A program made the position numbers and the translations under genes. A stretch of 64,000 bases of DNA from Polytrichum commune. Its lineage: Eukaryota; Streptophyta; Polytrichopsida; Polytrichales; Polytrichaceae. This document shows positions 22,301 through 35,686 of the stretch, piece by piece. The notes below the pieces were generated by a model. That model worked only from the letters and a program-made list of their open reading frames with translations. It was not told the DNA's origin and ran no database searches. The first letter of the stretch is position 1; every line of letters starts with the position of its first letter. The stretch is taken from positions 52,296,440 to 52,360,439 of the forward strand of contig OX485807.1 in the NCBI GenBank assembly GCA_950295325.1, given 5' to 3'.

Positions 22301-23845
22301 ATTTCATCTTTACTTATGCTGGAATGTAGTTTACACGTGGAGTACAAATGGGCCATGAATGTGAACATAACATGTGGAAAACATTGTGGAGAAAATAAAT
22401 ATTTTGTGTTGAAATAGAGAGCCCTTAATGGAATTCATTTTCAAAGTACGAACCGTCAATCATTTCCTAAGTTTTATGGATGATAAACGGTATCTATGTG
22501 GATGAAAAGTCTCTTCCGGTGAACGAAAATTGAAACAACATCTCCCTCCGCTATCGCCGCTCACTTCCAAGCTCCTCCGCCGTAGCCCGGGGCCCGTTGC
22601 TGAATCGCTGATGTTGCTGCCTCCACTCCACCATCGCCCAATTCTTTTCCTGTGCTACTTGCAAACATATCAATCGACAGATCCCGTTCGCCATGGAGAA
22701 AGAACCTCAAATTTTAGTTTTAGGAGAAAGGAAAAAGAAAAAACTGCTCTCAAAACTGTTACTTCAGTGTTCCCGCGCTAAGTGTGCATTGTTCGGCAAT
22801 AAGTTTTCCCTCTCTCGCTCGGTACAGCTTTCGAGGACTCTCGAAGTGATCAAGGTACGTATGCGCAGCTCGCACATCTATGGTAACTAATAAGTTTCTT
22901 GTTGGTCGCATCCATGGGCATGTGAGATTTTCCGTTGCGTGCAGCAATTTCTACTGATTAAGGAAGAAATGGCCGCCTGCATAATTTATGGGTTTGCCAG
23001 ATAGTTTCCTGTTTATGAACGTTTCGAAATTTTCATGTTGCCTCGATGGCAGTCCATTGGAGGTTTCTGAGGAATTATTGCAATTGCAAGCACTCAGGGT
23101 ATCCACTGCGTCTTAGCATCGTTTCTGGTCATTTGAGACCTCCAGCAACAAGTGAGAGCCTTGTATTCGATTCTTATGTTACTATCTGCATCGTCCAGAG
23201 TGATAATTAGTCGCATTGACGAGGTACTTCATGCACAGTTCTCTTGGACTACGCAATTTTAATTAATGACTGTCTTAAAGTGCAGATCTTAACAACTTCG
23301 GAGGAGGTGAGCTTCAAAACTCTTCATTGGATTTTTCATGATGTGTCATGTTAAGCTGCTGCTTCTGTTGGCATTAACCTAACCTTCAAGAGTGCAACTC
23401 AGTCAGCCTTGTTGAGGAACGTAGTCCTTAAACGAAACCATGTTGATGAATCTCAGTCTTGGAACATTGCCGCAGATTTTTTCAGCTGGAAGTAGGCTAA
23501 GATTTCAAGTCACGAAGATTTTGATGCAGTCACCGATTTCGTTTCATCATGAAGTGAAAATTGAAGGTCATATGTGGGGGTTATGAAATGAGAAGGAAGG
23601 TAGCCAGAAAATTGAGCAAGAGGAATGGCGATGGCTATGGAAACCATATATTTACCACAAACCTATGAAATAATCCACGAACCCACGGAGCCCAGGTTTG
23701 TTATTAGATACCCCTTTACCGAGTCCGTAGTATTTAGGCACGTGGAAAGAGCAAGACATGTAACTTTTAGCCATAGCCAAAGTTTGGCATTGACGGAGAA
23801 CGTTGGAATGATTGACCTGTTACAGGTAGGGGTGTTTCAATCTCC

Positions 23846-23986
23846 TTGACTCTGCAACATCTTCAACGAGCATGGAAACTGCACTATTAAGTGAGGGATG
23901 TAGGTAAGTAAGGGCATCTTGTCATTATCACTTGAATAGCTATAGAGATTGTCATTTGCTTGACTCTGCAACATCTTCAACGAGCA
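23846..23986 (+). repeat. Pair of 26-bp direct repeats
   Basis: TTGACTCTGCAACATCTTCA followed by ACGAGCA occurs at about 23847-23873 and again at 23960-23986, 113 bp apart. Confidence 0.85.
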
Positions 23987-24434
23987 GGAGAGAGAGTGGG
24001 AGATTACAAAGCCCTTCACTCAATGATGCAGGTCGTCTCAAGTCGTGCAACGAAGTTAGCCTGTCGGATTTAGTTCTTACACGAAGCACATGTGGAAAAA
24101 TTATAAAAATTATCTATAATACTTCAATGATTTTGTTTGATTTTGCCTCTGATGTTCTTCTTATAAGAAGCTTATAATTTTAATTTGAGTTCTGATCTAG
24201 TTACTTTATGCAACATTTTCCCTATCATGCTAACTGCCTATTTTCTTGCGAGCTTAACTGTGAAGCACTTCAATGTACAGAAATGTATACCTTGCCTTTG
24301 AGTAAGTATTAGACTCACTGAAGACAGTATATATTTGTTGCAGTCTTGATGACACCATCCATCTTGTGTTGGAAACTGTGCATCTGAAGTCACGTGAAAG
24401 TGACTTCCTTAATGACCGGCTTGGGATTGTCAGT

Positions 24435-24472
24435 GACATATATATATATATATATATCGATATAGATATCTT
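24435..24472. repeat. (AT)n microsatellite
   Basis: About 11 AT dinucleotides followed by CGATATAGATATC. Confidence 0.9.
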
Positions 24473-25198
24473 GAGTCTTCACCTATGGCTTAATTGTATG
24501 CATTTGTGTAATTATTCATCACCTACAACTCTTTGCCAAACATATCTTGCACATGAGCTTAAAATTTCTGAAGAGCATGTTTTTGACCTGATCATTCACT
24601 ACAGAAAAGTTGCTAACAAGCAAAGCCGTGGCCTCTTGTTCCCTACTGCAGCTGAAGAAGCAATACACATTCCCGAATCTCTCAGATGGTGCCCGAGCTC
24701 TCACATCAGGCTTATTCCAGCTGATATCTTTGGCTGAGAGCTTTGTGTATGTTGTTGCTCTTTAAGTCTCCTCATCTGGATTTATTCTATACAAATGCAT
24801 TACAGTCACGTATTTTTATTTGTTGTTTCTAGCATCTGATAGCTTTACATGATTCTAAAAGCAACTGACTGATGTATGTATCAATCTGGATTCTGGACAT
24901 GCTGCAGTCTCATATACATGGGTATGGAGATTGCCATCAAGTCTCGCAGCTGGTCCCATGTTGGATTTATTTTCTTCTCCATTGTGTTTATTCCAATGGC
25001 CAGGTACGTAAGTCTCATGTGACGTTTGAACCAATGTAAGATTATAGGCGACCAACTCCTAGCGAAATGTCTCATTGAGGTAGAGGGAAACTCTTACTTG
25101 CCTTCAATTAGTGTCCAAGTTATAGAGGATGTACAAGAATGGTGAATTCATCACTACAGACATGATTAACCATTCACCACCAATTTCGAAAGCACGCA

Positions 25199-25298
25199 TT
25201 AGTTCATGTGTTTCCTTGGAATTCACAGAATGAGGCATCGATTACCAATTAGTTCATGTGTTTCCTTGGAATTCACAGAATGAGGCATCGATTACCAA
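25199..25298 (+). repeat. Recent 50-bp tandem duplication
   Basis: A 48-bp word starting AGTTCATGTGTTTCCTTGGA and ending CATCGATTACCAA occurs at 25201-25248 and 25251-25298 with no mismatch, so the duplication is young. Confidence 0.95.
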
Positions 25299-25299
25299 G

Positions 25300-28200
25300 T
25301 TCCTCAGTCAGATCTGGACTTTGGGAATACTAATAATAATGGCACAAAGAACTATCCTGCATGGCCGGAGCATTATGGTTCAGAAATTCGTCACAGCTAC
25401 TCAAGATCATCCCTCATTCCATGTAGCAGACGGGTCAACTAATTATGTTCACAAGGAGTTTTATCTTTTGTCCACACAATTGTGAACACATAATTTGTAC
25501 TGAATATAATTTGAAACGTCGAATGTGTAGTCCACATATGAACATCATTGTCATCCATACAACTAAGTTGTAGACAAAGCCTTATTTATGGTAAATCCTC
25601 CATATTGAGGAAACTTTGAATCAATGGCAACTACAATGATTATCCCAATTAATGAGGGAGCGTTAATAGTGGGGAATTAGTGAAGGTGATACAAAATTTG
25701 CGCTTTGAAATTAGTGTCACCAAAAGATCCAAGAAGCATTGTTCATCCCTGCACTATTCACTGAAACCACTGGCATTATACTTCCTGGCACTATTCACTT
25801 AAATTATTATATATAGCAACGCTCTTCACTGAAAGTATTGGCACTATTGACAATATTCATGCTATCCATATGGGCATTAGTTTCTTCCCATAAAGGTAAG
25901 ACAATGGAGGCCCATGTCCAATGCTAAATGTAGAAACATAACTCCACATACGAATGAGTACAGTTGTGGATGTTCTTTTGTTGTCTTTGTTGTATTACAC
26001 ACTTCAATTTTATTTTATTTTTTTGATTAGGAGTACATTGTGGTTGAAATTGTTCATTTATGATAATGAGTTTCTTGTTATTCTTTGTTGTCTTGAATGA
26101 TTTGGTCAAGCATGCATTTCTTCTTGGTCCAAATACTAGGTGAACTTGCATATATGTCTTTGATTATATAATCAAGTTGAAGCCCTTGAGGCAATTCGAA
26201 TTTCAATATGTATAAAGACGTGCTATACATTGGATCTTCAAAGGAAACCTAGACTAGTAAATATTGTTCACTACAACCTTCAAGATCATATCTATAATAT
26301 TTCATATATCATTCCACTAATTATTACATTTTGATAAATTTTTAAACCAAGAATCTAGAATCTCTTCTAAAATAGTTTGTGTATTTAAGAAGTGTATTGT
26401 GGGTTCACAAGATATTTTTGCTTTAAGTTGAAAGTATAGAATTTCATTGGGACTCTAACTATGCTAATCAAAATAACTAAAATGTGTTACCATGTTTTAT
26501 TGAAGTTTTTTTGGAGGGGATTATTTTGAAGTTGAAGAAGTCATTTAATTGAGATGGAGTGTACTTGTACTCTTTGAATTTCATAATGATTGCAAATAAG
26601 ATTTATACTGATATCTATAATCCAAAAATGTCTAGAAATTAACAAAAATGTTCACCCCCGGAGGCATCTAGGGAGTAGAATTTTGATTTGTCAATAATTT
26701 AATAGTTGTTAAATTAACACTCATTCAAGGTAGAGTTTATATAGGAAGGGAAAAAATTCCAAATGCCACTTTTTAGTGCACTAAAGAAACACCAAACCAA
26801 ATGTCAAGGCGGAAAATTTAGGTTGGCTTTGGGGTTCCTTGGATCCAATTCATTTCACCTAATCTCTACACTTGATCATTCTTGACCCTATGTTTAACTT
26901 AATCATTGTTCACCCCAATCTTACATTATTTTTCGTTAGCTCTACTTTCAGATTTTTATTTGTTACCCTCAATTTACATTACTATTATTAGAAAATTGTA
27001 TTTTATATTGAATTTTAAGGTATACAACCAGTACACAATAGGCCTTATTATTCATTTCTTCTAAGCTTTGAGGGAAGTCCATTACTAGTTGATATCTTAA
27101 TAATGCTTCCCAACATGCTTGTTCCAAAACACATTTTTATATCATCCTCATTTGGGCATCATTTATTGGCACAATGCTAAGAGCCTCATGGAACCCGTTG
27201 CTTGCACATCAATGATGTGGCAACAACACCTACACATGTTCCAACCACATGGGACTTGATATTACACCTCAACAAGTAAAAACAATTATATCGTGTTCTC
27301 TATATATAGTGCCTCATATGGAGTTTGGAGCTCACAAGTGCCACAACTAGGACACCATGTGAAAATGTCTATAAAGGAGTTCATGGAGCAATTTTTGCTT
27401 GACTTTCACACATGCGACATTGTAATAGCTTAAGATTTTGAACACAATCATGTCATACGAGCCATTCATTTGTATGAAGAGAACCAAGAAGTGCTTTGGA
27501 TAAAGCAACTCGTGGTGCATAAAGACCATCGCAACAAATTAAAGGTGTGGCAACATGCAAGATTTGGAAACTTTGGACCAAAAGTAATGCGTGGTCATGC
27601 CACCCATATGTTGTGAATGTACACAAAGATTTGAGTGTGCAACATGTGGACAAGCTCATTCAATGTAATTCTCTTCCATGCATGCATTCAAAATAATATG
27701 ATTGCATTTAGTCCTGAGAAAATGTGTTATGCAAAGATATTTTTATACAAAGCACGCCACGGTTGATAAAATTCGTAGATGCTGAGAAGATTGGCAACTT
27801 CAAAGCTTTGTATTTATGAAGGAGAAGAATACTTTGCTTTCTAATTTAAAGATTGTTTCTTGTTTTTGGGTGTTCTTTATATTTATCTAGAATATTGTGG
27901 AAAATCCAAATATTTTTATTCTTTACATTTTATCTAAAATTATGCGGTTAAACCGTGTACGCATGGGTGTGATTGCTCAAACATTTGTAATATGTCAAAA
28001 TAATATATATCAACTTATGGTAAATTGGTGAACTCAAAAATAAATTCAATAATAATAATAGTAATATAAAATTTATTTGAAAATAATTAATATACACCAT
28101 GTGATTTTAAAGATAATACAATATTTGATGAGGATAAAATATTACAATATTTCATATAGGCTACAGTCAGAAACTTATGATTTTCTGAGTATACCCCATC

Positions 28201-29030
28201 CATAACGTTGTCCCACAAGTCTAATTCCAAATAACATACCATTTATTTATAGCTCATATTATATTACCTAAAAAATAATATTTATTTTTATATAATTTTG
28301 TTGTTGTATGTTTTATATTCTACGTTCATTGTTTCATTTTGGTCATTTTATGAACACTTGCACTAATCTATCATTAGGATGACAAAGATAGTTTTAAGTC
28401 ACAAAATTATAACCTCAATGTTAATGAGGATTTTGTAATATTTCTGACCTCCAAGATAATTACGTGCTTCATTGATGGTTTCACTTTTGGAATGAAATCC
28501 CAATCAATTGCTTATTTACTAATTGGAAGTGCACATATATATTGGATTTTAGACCTTGAAGGTGAAGTGCACTCAATATGGGATTTGTAATCAAGCGGCC
28601 TTCAAGAATGCAAGGGCAATGTTTTTTTTCGAAGTTGGACGGGATGGGCAACAATTTTCGATTGGGTTCCAAAAATTGTTTAGAGGGTTGCCCTAGCCCG
28701 GATTTGACACCCCCAAAAGTTCGTGAGGGGGTATTTAATGTCCGCCCATATTAATTTCTTAAAAATAACCGGACTAGTAATCATAGGTTGGCAACGCATG
28801 ATGCACCCACTTGTTTCTATATGAGGCATTTTTATTTTATCTAACCCCCTTTGTATTATTGCCTTAAGTATTAGATTAGACTAGGATCATTTAGAACTAC
28901 TAAAACTTGGTATTTTTGAAACCCTTGAGACAAGGAGCTGACAACGTGAGGTAGTGTGTAAAGTGGTCCATCTCATCCGCAAAGATGAATGAACTCTCAC
29001 TAATGAAAATACATGAGTGCCACGAATCCC
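25300..29030. other. AT-rich intergenic DNA, no gene seen
   Basis: No convincing coding frame, splice structure or RNA gene. Short frames present (for example around 27347-27659) lack family resemblance and have no codon bias. Confidence 0.45.
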
Positions 29031-29031
29031 C

Positions 29032-29246
29032 AGCCGATATTGAGTATCCCTTACTGTTTGGAGTTACGCAATGCTATATCTATTTACTGTACATCTCATT
29101 GTTCACCAACAAACATTGAATTGGTTGTTTGGACATTATAGAACACTAACAACTTTACTTGGGAAAATTCCCATCAATAGTTAAAAAGATATAGGACTGT
29201 GCAAATCCAAATAGTCAGTGAGATTAAACATCATATTTAGTGTAGT
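29032..29246. mobile_element. MITE related to 17589-17781 and 58121-58332
   Basis: Left part (GAGTATCCCTTACTGTTTGG, GAGTTACGCAATGCTATA) matches the left end of the element at 58121; interior (ACCAACAAACATTGAATTGG, GTTGTTTGGACATTATAGAA) matches the element at 17589; right end is TTTAGTGTAGT. It links the two into one family. Confidence 0.6.
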
Positions 29247-29249
29247 TAC

Positions 29250-30130
29250 AATTCATAGTTATCTGTAATATAAATTAGGGAAATGGACACAATTCTCAAT
29301 TAGTATAGTTCTCCACATGTCGATTGTACCCAATTCCCTCATAATTTTTGGAACTCATGCACTTTATTCAACCTGAGATGTAACTTGCATGAAAATATAG
29401 ATATTTTGACAAATTTTGAGCACATCATCAAATCAAATTTTCAGACGCATAGTGTGCTTATGTCCATTTCACGTTTCGATTTACACAACCTCACAGGTTA
29501 AACACAAGTGTGCAATGAAGATGAATAGATAATTACATTAGACACATTTTCCGTAAGTATATAAGGATTAACGATTAAAGTCAATGACCGGTGTAATGCT
29601 CAGCAGACCAACAAACTTACAAACAGGAATTGCTGGAAGTGTGGGGGCTAGTATGCATGTTCATTGGAAATATTATAGGCAACATTTGCACTACATTGTA
29701 GTGAGAGATGATCAAACATTGTTTATTTCAGCAATCTGCAGAAGGTTTACATAATTGAACAGATAACCGTCACACTCAAAACATTCTGCCTGAGATCATT
29801 CTCCGAAGTGTACAATAATGATACAACAAATCCTCTCTCCCAAATTTACTGAGACCGCCATCTAAAATTTCAAAATGCTTTACACTTACCATGACTCTTC
29901 CACCGCATTCCGTGCAGAGAACATGGAATTGAAGATTTTTACATGTACATATCACCTACATATCAGAAGCAGCACAAGTGCACATGTCTGTATATGTTGA
30001 TGAACCTAAATACTCCTCTTCACCACCATTCCTGTCAGCTTCGAATTTGTATCGAGGTCGGTAAAGAAATGGCAGAGTAAGTCTCCACACCATATCAAAA
30101 TTGTGTGTCGAAGAATGCTGCTCTTGAAAA
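29250..30130. other. Intergenic and 3' flank of coiled-coil gene B
   Basis: Includes the presumed 3' UTR of gene B. No other feature recognised. Confidence 0.4.
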
Positions 30131-30131
30131 C

Positions 30132-32504
30132 CTAAGATTCGTTCACGTCACTAACAGTGACATTCACATCTTTCACAAACTCTTTGTCTTCGACTTTCAT
30201 GTCCATCTCGGATTCCTTCACTTCCTGCTGTAATTTCTGCGCCTGCTCATTCTTCTTGATAGCTTCCTCCTCCCGGCCCCTGATAGCTCTCTTATGTTCC
30301 TCAACCTTCACACCAACCTTCCGGAGCTGATCCTCCAGATCCGAGTTGCGCTCGCGCAAATCGTTCACTTCCTCTTCGAGCTCAGCAATTCTGCTCTCCA
30401 AAGCTTTGATCTTGTCGTCAACGCCATCAGCCTTCGCAACAGCTTCGTCACGCTCAAGACGTAAATTCTTCAGCTTGCTGCTCAAGTCAGCAAGACGATC
30501 ACCGTGCTGCTTCAAATCGTCATCCTTTGCGGAAAGCTCAGACTTCTTCTCCTCCAACTCAGCGGCCGCCCTATCACCAGCAGCTGCCTTGGCTTTCGTG
30601 GCATCCAATTCCTTTGACAAATTCTTCTCAGACTCTGCTTTCGCCCTCGCATTCTCAGCCTCCGATTCAAGACTTGCTTGCAAATTGTCAATCTCCCCGC
30701 CCTTCCTAGCTGCTTCCGCCTCCTTCTCCTTTGCCAACGCTTCTTTCTCATCTGCCTTGGAGAAAGCCCCCATCATCTTGCTCTTTAATCCACCAATGCT
30801 GTCCAACAAGCCTCCCTTCTCGCTCTCAAGCTCCTCAGCCCGCCTCTTTGCGGCCTCCTTCTCTTCCTCTTCGGACATCTTTTCAGACTCCAGGCCTTTC
30901 TTGTCAGACAATATGTCTCTCTTCTGTGCCTCAAGAGTAGAAGTCCTCTCGCTAGCTTCTGCCTCTGTGTTACTGATAGCTTTCTCAAGCTCAGCAATAC
31001 GCTCGGCCAACACACGGGCATGGCCTGCATTTGCATCCGACTTCTTCTTCAAATCTTCCAATTCTGATTGAAGTGCAGCAGATTTTCTCTTCTCATTTGT
31101 TAGCGCATCGGCAAGCTTGTTAGACCGCTCCACAGAGCCCTGAAGCTCCTCCTTGTACTCCGCAATGCTGGCCTCGGCCTTATCCTTCGTACTTCCAACC
31201 TGCGAGAGCTTCGACTGTACACTTGTAACCGTGGACTCCAATTCACCAGTTCGAGAATCAAGCTCTGACACCCTCTGCTCAGCTGGAATTGCGCGAGACT
31301 TGAAGTGCTCAACCTGCATTTGTATTGACGGAACACGTCAAAAGTTATCCTTGGTTGCAACGTGTTATATCTTCTTCCAATGCTGAAACTTGTAAGTAGC
31401 ATAAAATATACAAGGAAAACACAGGTACAATAGTCGCTGCCATGTCTTACCTTATCAGAGAGGTCACCGATTGTAGACTCTTTCTCTCCAAGCAGAGCAT
31501 CCTTGTCTGTCAACTTACTTCTCAAATCCCCGACCTTCATGTCCCTGTCTTGTAAGCCGGCCTGCACACCTTCCAAATCCTTCTCGTACTTCACATTTGT
31601 CTCCTGCACCTGGCCAACCTTAGACTTGTACTGCTTCAACTCCATCTCAACCTCCGCATACTTCTCATCGGCCTTCTTGAGCTTCATTTCTAGCTCTGCG
31701 GCCTTGGCGCCAGCAGCTTGGACCTCTCCTTCAAGGTCCTGGACACGCGCTTCCAGCTCGGCAACCTTGGCTTTGGCATCACGAGCAACTCTGTTCGACT
31801 TATCGGTCTCGTTGTTGGCCATTGACAGCGCTTCCTCACAATCTTTGAGTGTCCTTTGCAACTTGTCAACCTCAGCTTCTAGGTATGCAATTCTCTGCAC
31901 ATTGTAAAAAAAATCTTCTCAGAATTCCACTTCTTCAAACACTTTATTCAGCAAAGAAACAGCCACCTAGCATTACATTCCACGTTGAATGATACATACG
32001 CCTTTTCCAATGCACTCACTCTAAAGCACAAAGCCAAAGTGCAAACCTGCTGTGTGTTCGTTTCAGCAGAAGAAAGCGTGTTCAGGCAATTTCTCTACTC
32101 AAACAGTTCATTCAAAATCATCACAATCAATCTACTGCTTCCGGAATTCAATACTATTATGGACTCCACGCAAGATTAAGCCATCACCAATGCGATGAGC
32201 CAAGTAGACCAGGTTATTCTCAAATTTCTCCAGAGTCAGATGAAGCTTGCGTGTCATAGGTTTGGCCAGCGTCAGAGGTCCAATAGTTTGAAAGCAAAGA
32301 ATCATGCATCATCTGCAGCTGCTGAAAATTTCATACCTCCTCAGATTTCTTCCCGATGTCAGATGGCACCACCACCTGCGCAGTGACGACGGAGCTCTTC
32401 TCCGCCCCGCCCGTCCTATCCTGCATCTCCTTCGCTTGTGCTTCCAGAGTCTGCTTGGCGAAGTTGACCGCATCGGCATTCTGCTGCGACTCCATTGTTG
32501 ACAT
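30132..32504 (-). CDS. Tropomyosin-like long coiled-coil protein B (597 aa, 3 exons)
   Basis: Exons on the minus strand: 32504-32337, 31894-31451 and 31313-30132, all phase 0, GT-AG (GAG|GTATG, AAG|GTAAGA; acceptors GCAG). Exons 1 and 2 have exactly the lengths of those in gene A (168 and 444 bp); exon 3 is 9 bp longer. Exon 1 (MSTMESQQNADAVNFAKQ) is identical to gene A at 42 of 56 residues. The rod is again nearly continuous coiled coil, with the same internal break GGLLDSIGGLKSKMMGAFSK and the same C-terminal pattern (DKIKALESRIAELEEEVNDL). The frame stays open into intron 2 beyond 31451, but that extension has no counterpart in gene A and is intron. It is a cytosolic or peripheral scaffold by appearance only; partner and role are unknown. 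Confidence 0.9.
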
Positions 32505-32734
32505 GATCTTTCACAAAATTCACAACGCTCTTCCTGGCAAGCAAACTGAACCCGACCTCACAGGACACTGCTCTGTTTTCGGCGGCGCGAAAACTGAAAT
32601 AATACTAAATCGAGCTTCTCTTCTACCGTCCCCCCCACCGTGTCGATAGAACAGTGATCCTTGGAAAAATGCACGAAGGCAGGGTGAAAGAAGATGGATC
32701 AGTTCTGAGATGAGACGGTGGCGATGGAGGTGAT

Positions 32735-32775
32735 ATACTAGCGAGCTCGGCCATGCGGCCGTGGTGACGTGGCGC
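32735..32775 (-). promoter_or_regulatory. Upstream block shared with coiled-coil gene A
   Basis: See 15219-15257. Here it is about 230 bp upstream of the start codon, with GTGACGTGGCGCC (ACGT core). Confidence 0.55.
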
Positions 32776-32819
32776 CTGCATGCCACCTCAGTCGTCCACG
32801 GTGCCTCCACGCCCCTCCC

Positions 32820-34300
32820 CTCTAGAAGATGCTACCCTATCACCGTCCTCACAACATTGCAAACAACCTGTTAAATATGTTGGATGAAAAATCCTTTCAT
32901 CCATCATAGGCAAGCTTGGCCTTAAATGGGCACTTTTCCTCTCTGCACTACCTAGGGATGATTACCAAATCCAAATCGTGCTCACAGCCATTTCTTCCTA
33001 AATTTTGGAGCTCATATGAATACCTTGTCCATTGTCAACAAGGAGATCCTCTTTCTTATTAAAATGAAGATATAGGTCTCTTCAACTATGTTGCATATTT
33101 GAGTTTACTAGAATGATTAACACATTTTGAGCACGTAGTCTAGTCATTTTTAAACACAAGCTTTTTGGGTGTCCGCTCTTAGATCCACACCTAATTAATC
33201 ACACGCCACTTTAATATAGTTGTTTGTTTAAGACGGGTAACAGAGTGAGGCCCCGCTTACAGACAAAAACATCAAAAATTCTTATAGATTGTGTCCAGAA
33301 CAATCCGACATCTTGTCTTAATAGGGTTAAATTCCATATACGGTCACTCACTATAATGTTGGGGGTTTTCATGTGAGAGGTAACTTGGTACCACTCATCC
33401 ATAGCCCATCCATTCCCTGTGCGATCATCTACCATTTTGATGGGTGTATACCCCCTTGATGAACCCACCGTTAAACCAAAGATGGAGATTTCCACTAGAA
33501 GGTGCAACCTATCCCCTAAGCCATGGATATAACACTAGAAGAATGATGATATAGATGAAGACCAACAGCCAACCCTCGCATCATGTGGAGGCCATTTCAC
33601 GAATAAGATTCTCAAGCATACTGAATTGTTTGAGAGACGTTGGATCGCTTGCCATTACTTTGACTCCAATTATCAAGTATGGATAATGGATGAGCTAAGG
33701 ACATGATGGAAATTGACCCATCATGTAGCACTCAATTCTTTTGGCACAAGTTAGACATGGACCCATGTGCGTCCATTCGATTGTTGGTAATATAAGAATG
33801 ACAAAATCAATACTTAAAATACAATAAGTGTGTGTTGGAACCAACCCTGGTCGTGGGGGTACACCATTGTTTGAATGTGAGTATAGATTGAAAACACCTA
33901 CCACTTCCATACTCAGCTAAGTGGGCCCAATGTGGCCACCTATCTAAATTGGAAAACCTATATTTTAGTGGTGTGTGGTTAGGTATAGATCTAAGAACAA
34001 CACCAAAAAGACATGTTACATTTAAAAGATTCTTGGACTATATCACATTAATTAGTTATAAACTTGTGTACCATGGGCTCAAAGATCCATACAAAGTCAT
34101 TATCAAACAAAGCTCCCAAACTAAATCTAGGTTTACCATGGGAGATCTCCAATGGCAACTATCAAGGCTACCAATTTGACTTGTAACATGTGTGGCTACC
34201 AATGGCTCCGAGATTAACCTTGTTGTCAATTATATATGGCCCTTGCAATTTTAGAAAGAGGCCACATGCTCACAATTGATTAATGTTATGTTCATGCTCA
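32820..34300. other. Intergenic, no gene seen
   Basis: No coding or RNA feature supported. Confidence 0.4.
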
Positions 34301-34348
34301 ATTTTTTTTTCTGGTAACTACTCTAAAGTTAATTGTCAACATGATCGT

Positions 34349-34362
34349 AGGGGGGGGGGGGG
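34349..34362. repeat. Poly-G run
   Basis: About 13 G in a context (GTCAACATGATCGTAGGGG) that matches 60405-60425, where the same site has only GGGG. The run has therefore grown within a dispersed repeat. Confidence 0.8.
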
Positions 34363-34599
34363 ACTCATGCTATATTGCGTTCAGGGAGAAAAATTCTTCA
34401 CTTTGATAATAAATAGGATATTCACACACGGCTCCAAAAGCTATGAGGAAAATGGTTACAACCTCCGAGATGTGGATTCACCAAGAGAAGCCTTGTCATA
34501 AAAGGTAGACAGTCAAGGTAGGTGTGCCGAATTCGGTGCCTTGTCCTAAACAAACATCTATGTTTGAGTTGGTGAATGGTCACGTGTGGATTTATGAAC

Positions 34600-34890
34600 G
34601 GACACCACAAAGACATGTGTTGAAAAGAGATTGGACTAAATGCCCAAAATCATCAACCATTCCAGACGTAACAGTCAAAATAAGTGAGGAGCGGGGGAAG
34701 GGAGGAGACCTATACAACCTTTCATACTTCGGAGAATTTTTCACTTCGAAAATGAATAAGATACTCAAATGAGGTCCAAAATTTATGAAGAAAGTGACTA
34801 CGGACACGATTTGGATGCGCTAATCATCTCACTCTCACACTAATTGCGTGTTTCATATCCCACGAGAAGGGGGTGCAAAGGGAAAAGTGT
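34600..34890 (+). repeat. Dispersed repeat family 4, copy a
   Basis: Shared in the same orientation with 60340-60620. Landmarks are AGACATGTGTTGAAAAGAGA / AGATATGTGTTCAAAAAGAG, CACTAATTGCGTGTTTCATA / CACTAATTGTGTGTTTCATA and TGAGAAG-GGGTG. A partial, older copy overlaps 34300-34480. Confidence 0.75.
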
Positions 34891-35686
34891 CCATTGAAGG
34901 CCCGTCTTCCTAATGATGAAAGGTTTCCCACTCAATTTGTCCACCACAGTTTTCAAATGTACTATGTAAATGAGTCGGGGCCAGTACCTTGGCGGGCATG
35001 GCCAACCACCCATCAAATTGCAGGCCACTTGGCTTGCTCCCAAGGCCTGCTTCAAGATACACCTCGCCCACATCTGCCAAGTGGAATGCATTTTTTGTCC
35101 CGGTTTCATAAAGCTCCTTGCCACACAATCTGGGGATATTGTAACTAGGTAATTGTGCAGCCCTCGGTGTTTTCATCACATCTAGGGGTGCATTTCTTTT
35201 TTATTTATTTTAAAATATTCAGCAAGTTTTGAGGTTATTTTTATGTTTTTGATGATAAATTCACTACTACAGTCAGTCCATGTTAATAGGGTAAATATAG
35301 ACACACGCAACTACATCAATTGTTTCATATTATCGTATAGCATTAGTACATTCAAACTCAACAGCAGTGTCGAAGCTCTGAGCCATGCCACGCAAATTCG
35401 CGAATACCGGAATATGGATTTTCGCATCGGGGGATGATGCATGCGTAGTCTTGGATCAATACTTGGGCGGAGATGGGCTCGAATAACTAATCTTGAAAGA
35501 GGGGGATGTTTCCGACAATGATTTGACAAAAAGGACCTCATGGATTGATGTCTTCAATGATTTTTAATTTAAAAACATTAAAAATGTTTTGAAATATTTT
35601 TAAGTGTATTTTATAATGCCGCCTCCAACCTCTAGAATAAAAAAAATGCATACTAATCACAACACTTGCAATTCACCCATTTTTCT

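Larger units (their letters stand above)
22693..24737 (+). other. Weak gene candidate, unidentified
   Basis: ATG 22693 opens a 54-codon basic first exon (MEKEPQILVLGERKKKK to RTLEVIK) ending at a strong donor, AAG|GTACGT (22854/22855). Later exon-like pieces on the same strand are ILTTSEE (23287-23307, between CAG and GTGAGC), a piece starting after TTGCAG at about 24343 that reads LDDTIHLVLETVHLKSRESD, and a frame at 24535-24737 ending at TGA (HELKISEEHVFDLIIHYRK). A further donor-ended piece ([16 protein letters not shown]) sits at about 24905-25000. I could not join them in one phase-consistent model or recognise a family. It may be an expressed gene of unknown function or a decayed one. 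Confidence 0.3.

Noticed and set aside
31100-31450. Extension of gene B exon 2 past 31451
   Set aside because: A good GTAAGA donor lies at 31450, gene A splices at the same codon, and the extension has no coiled-coil character.
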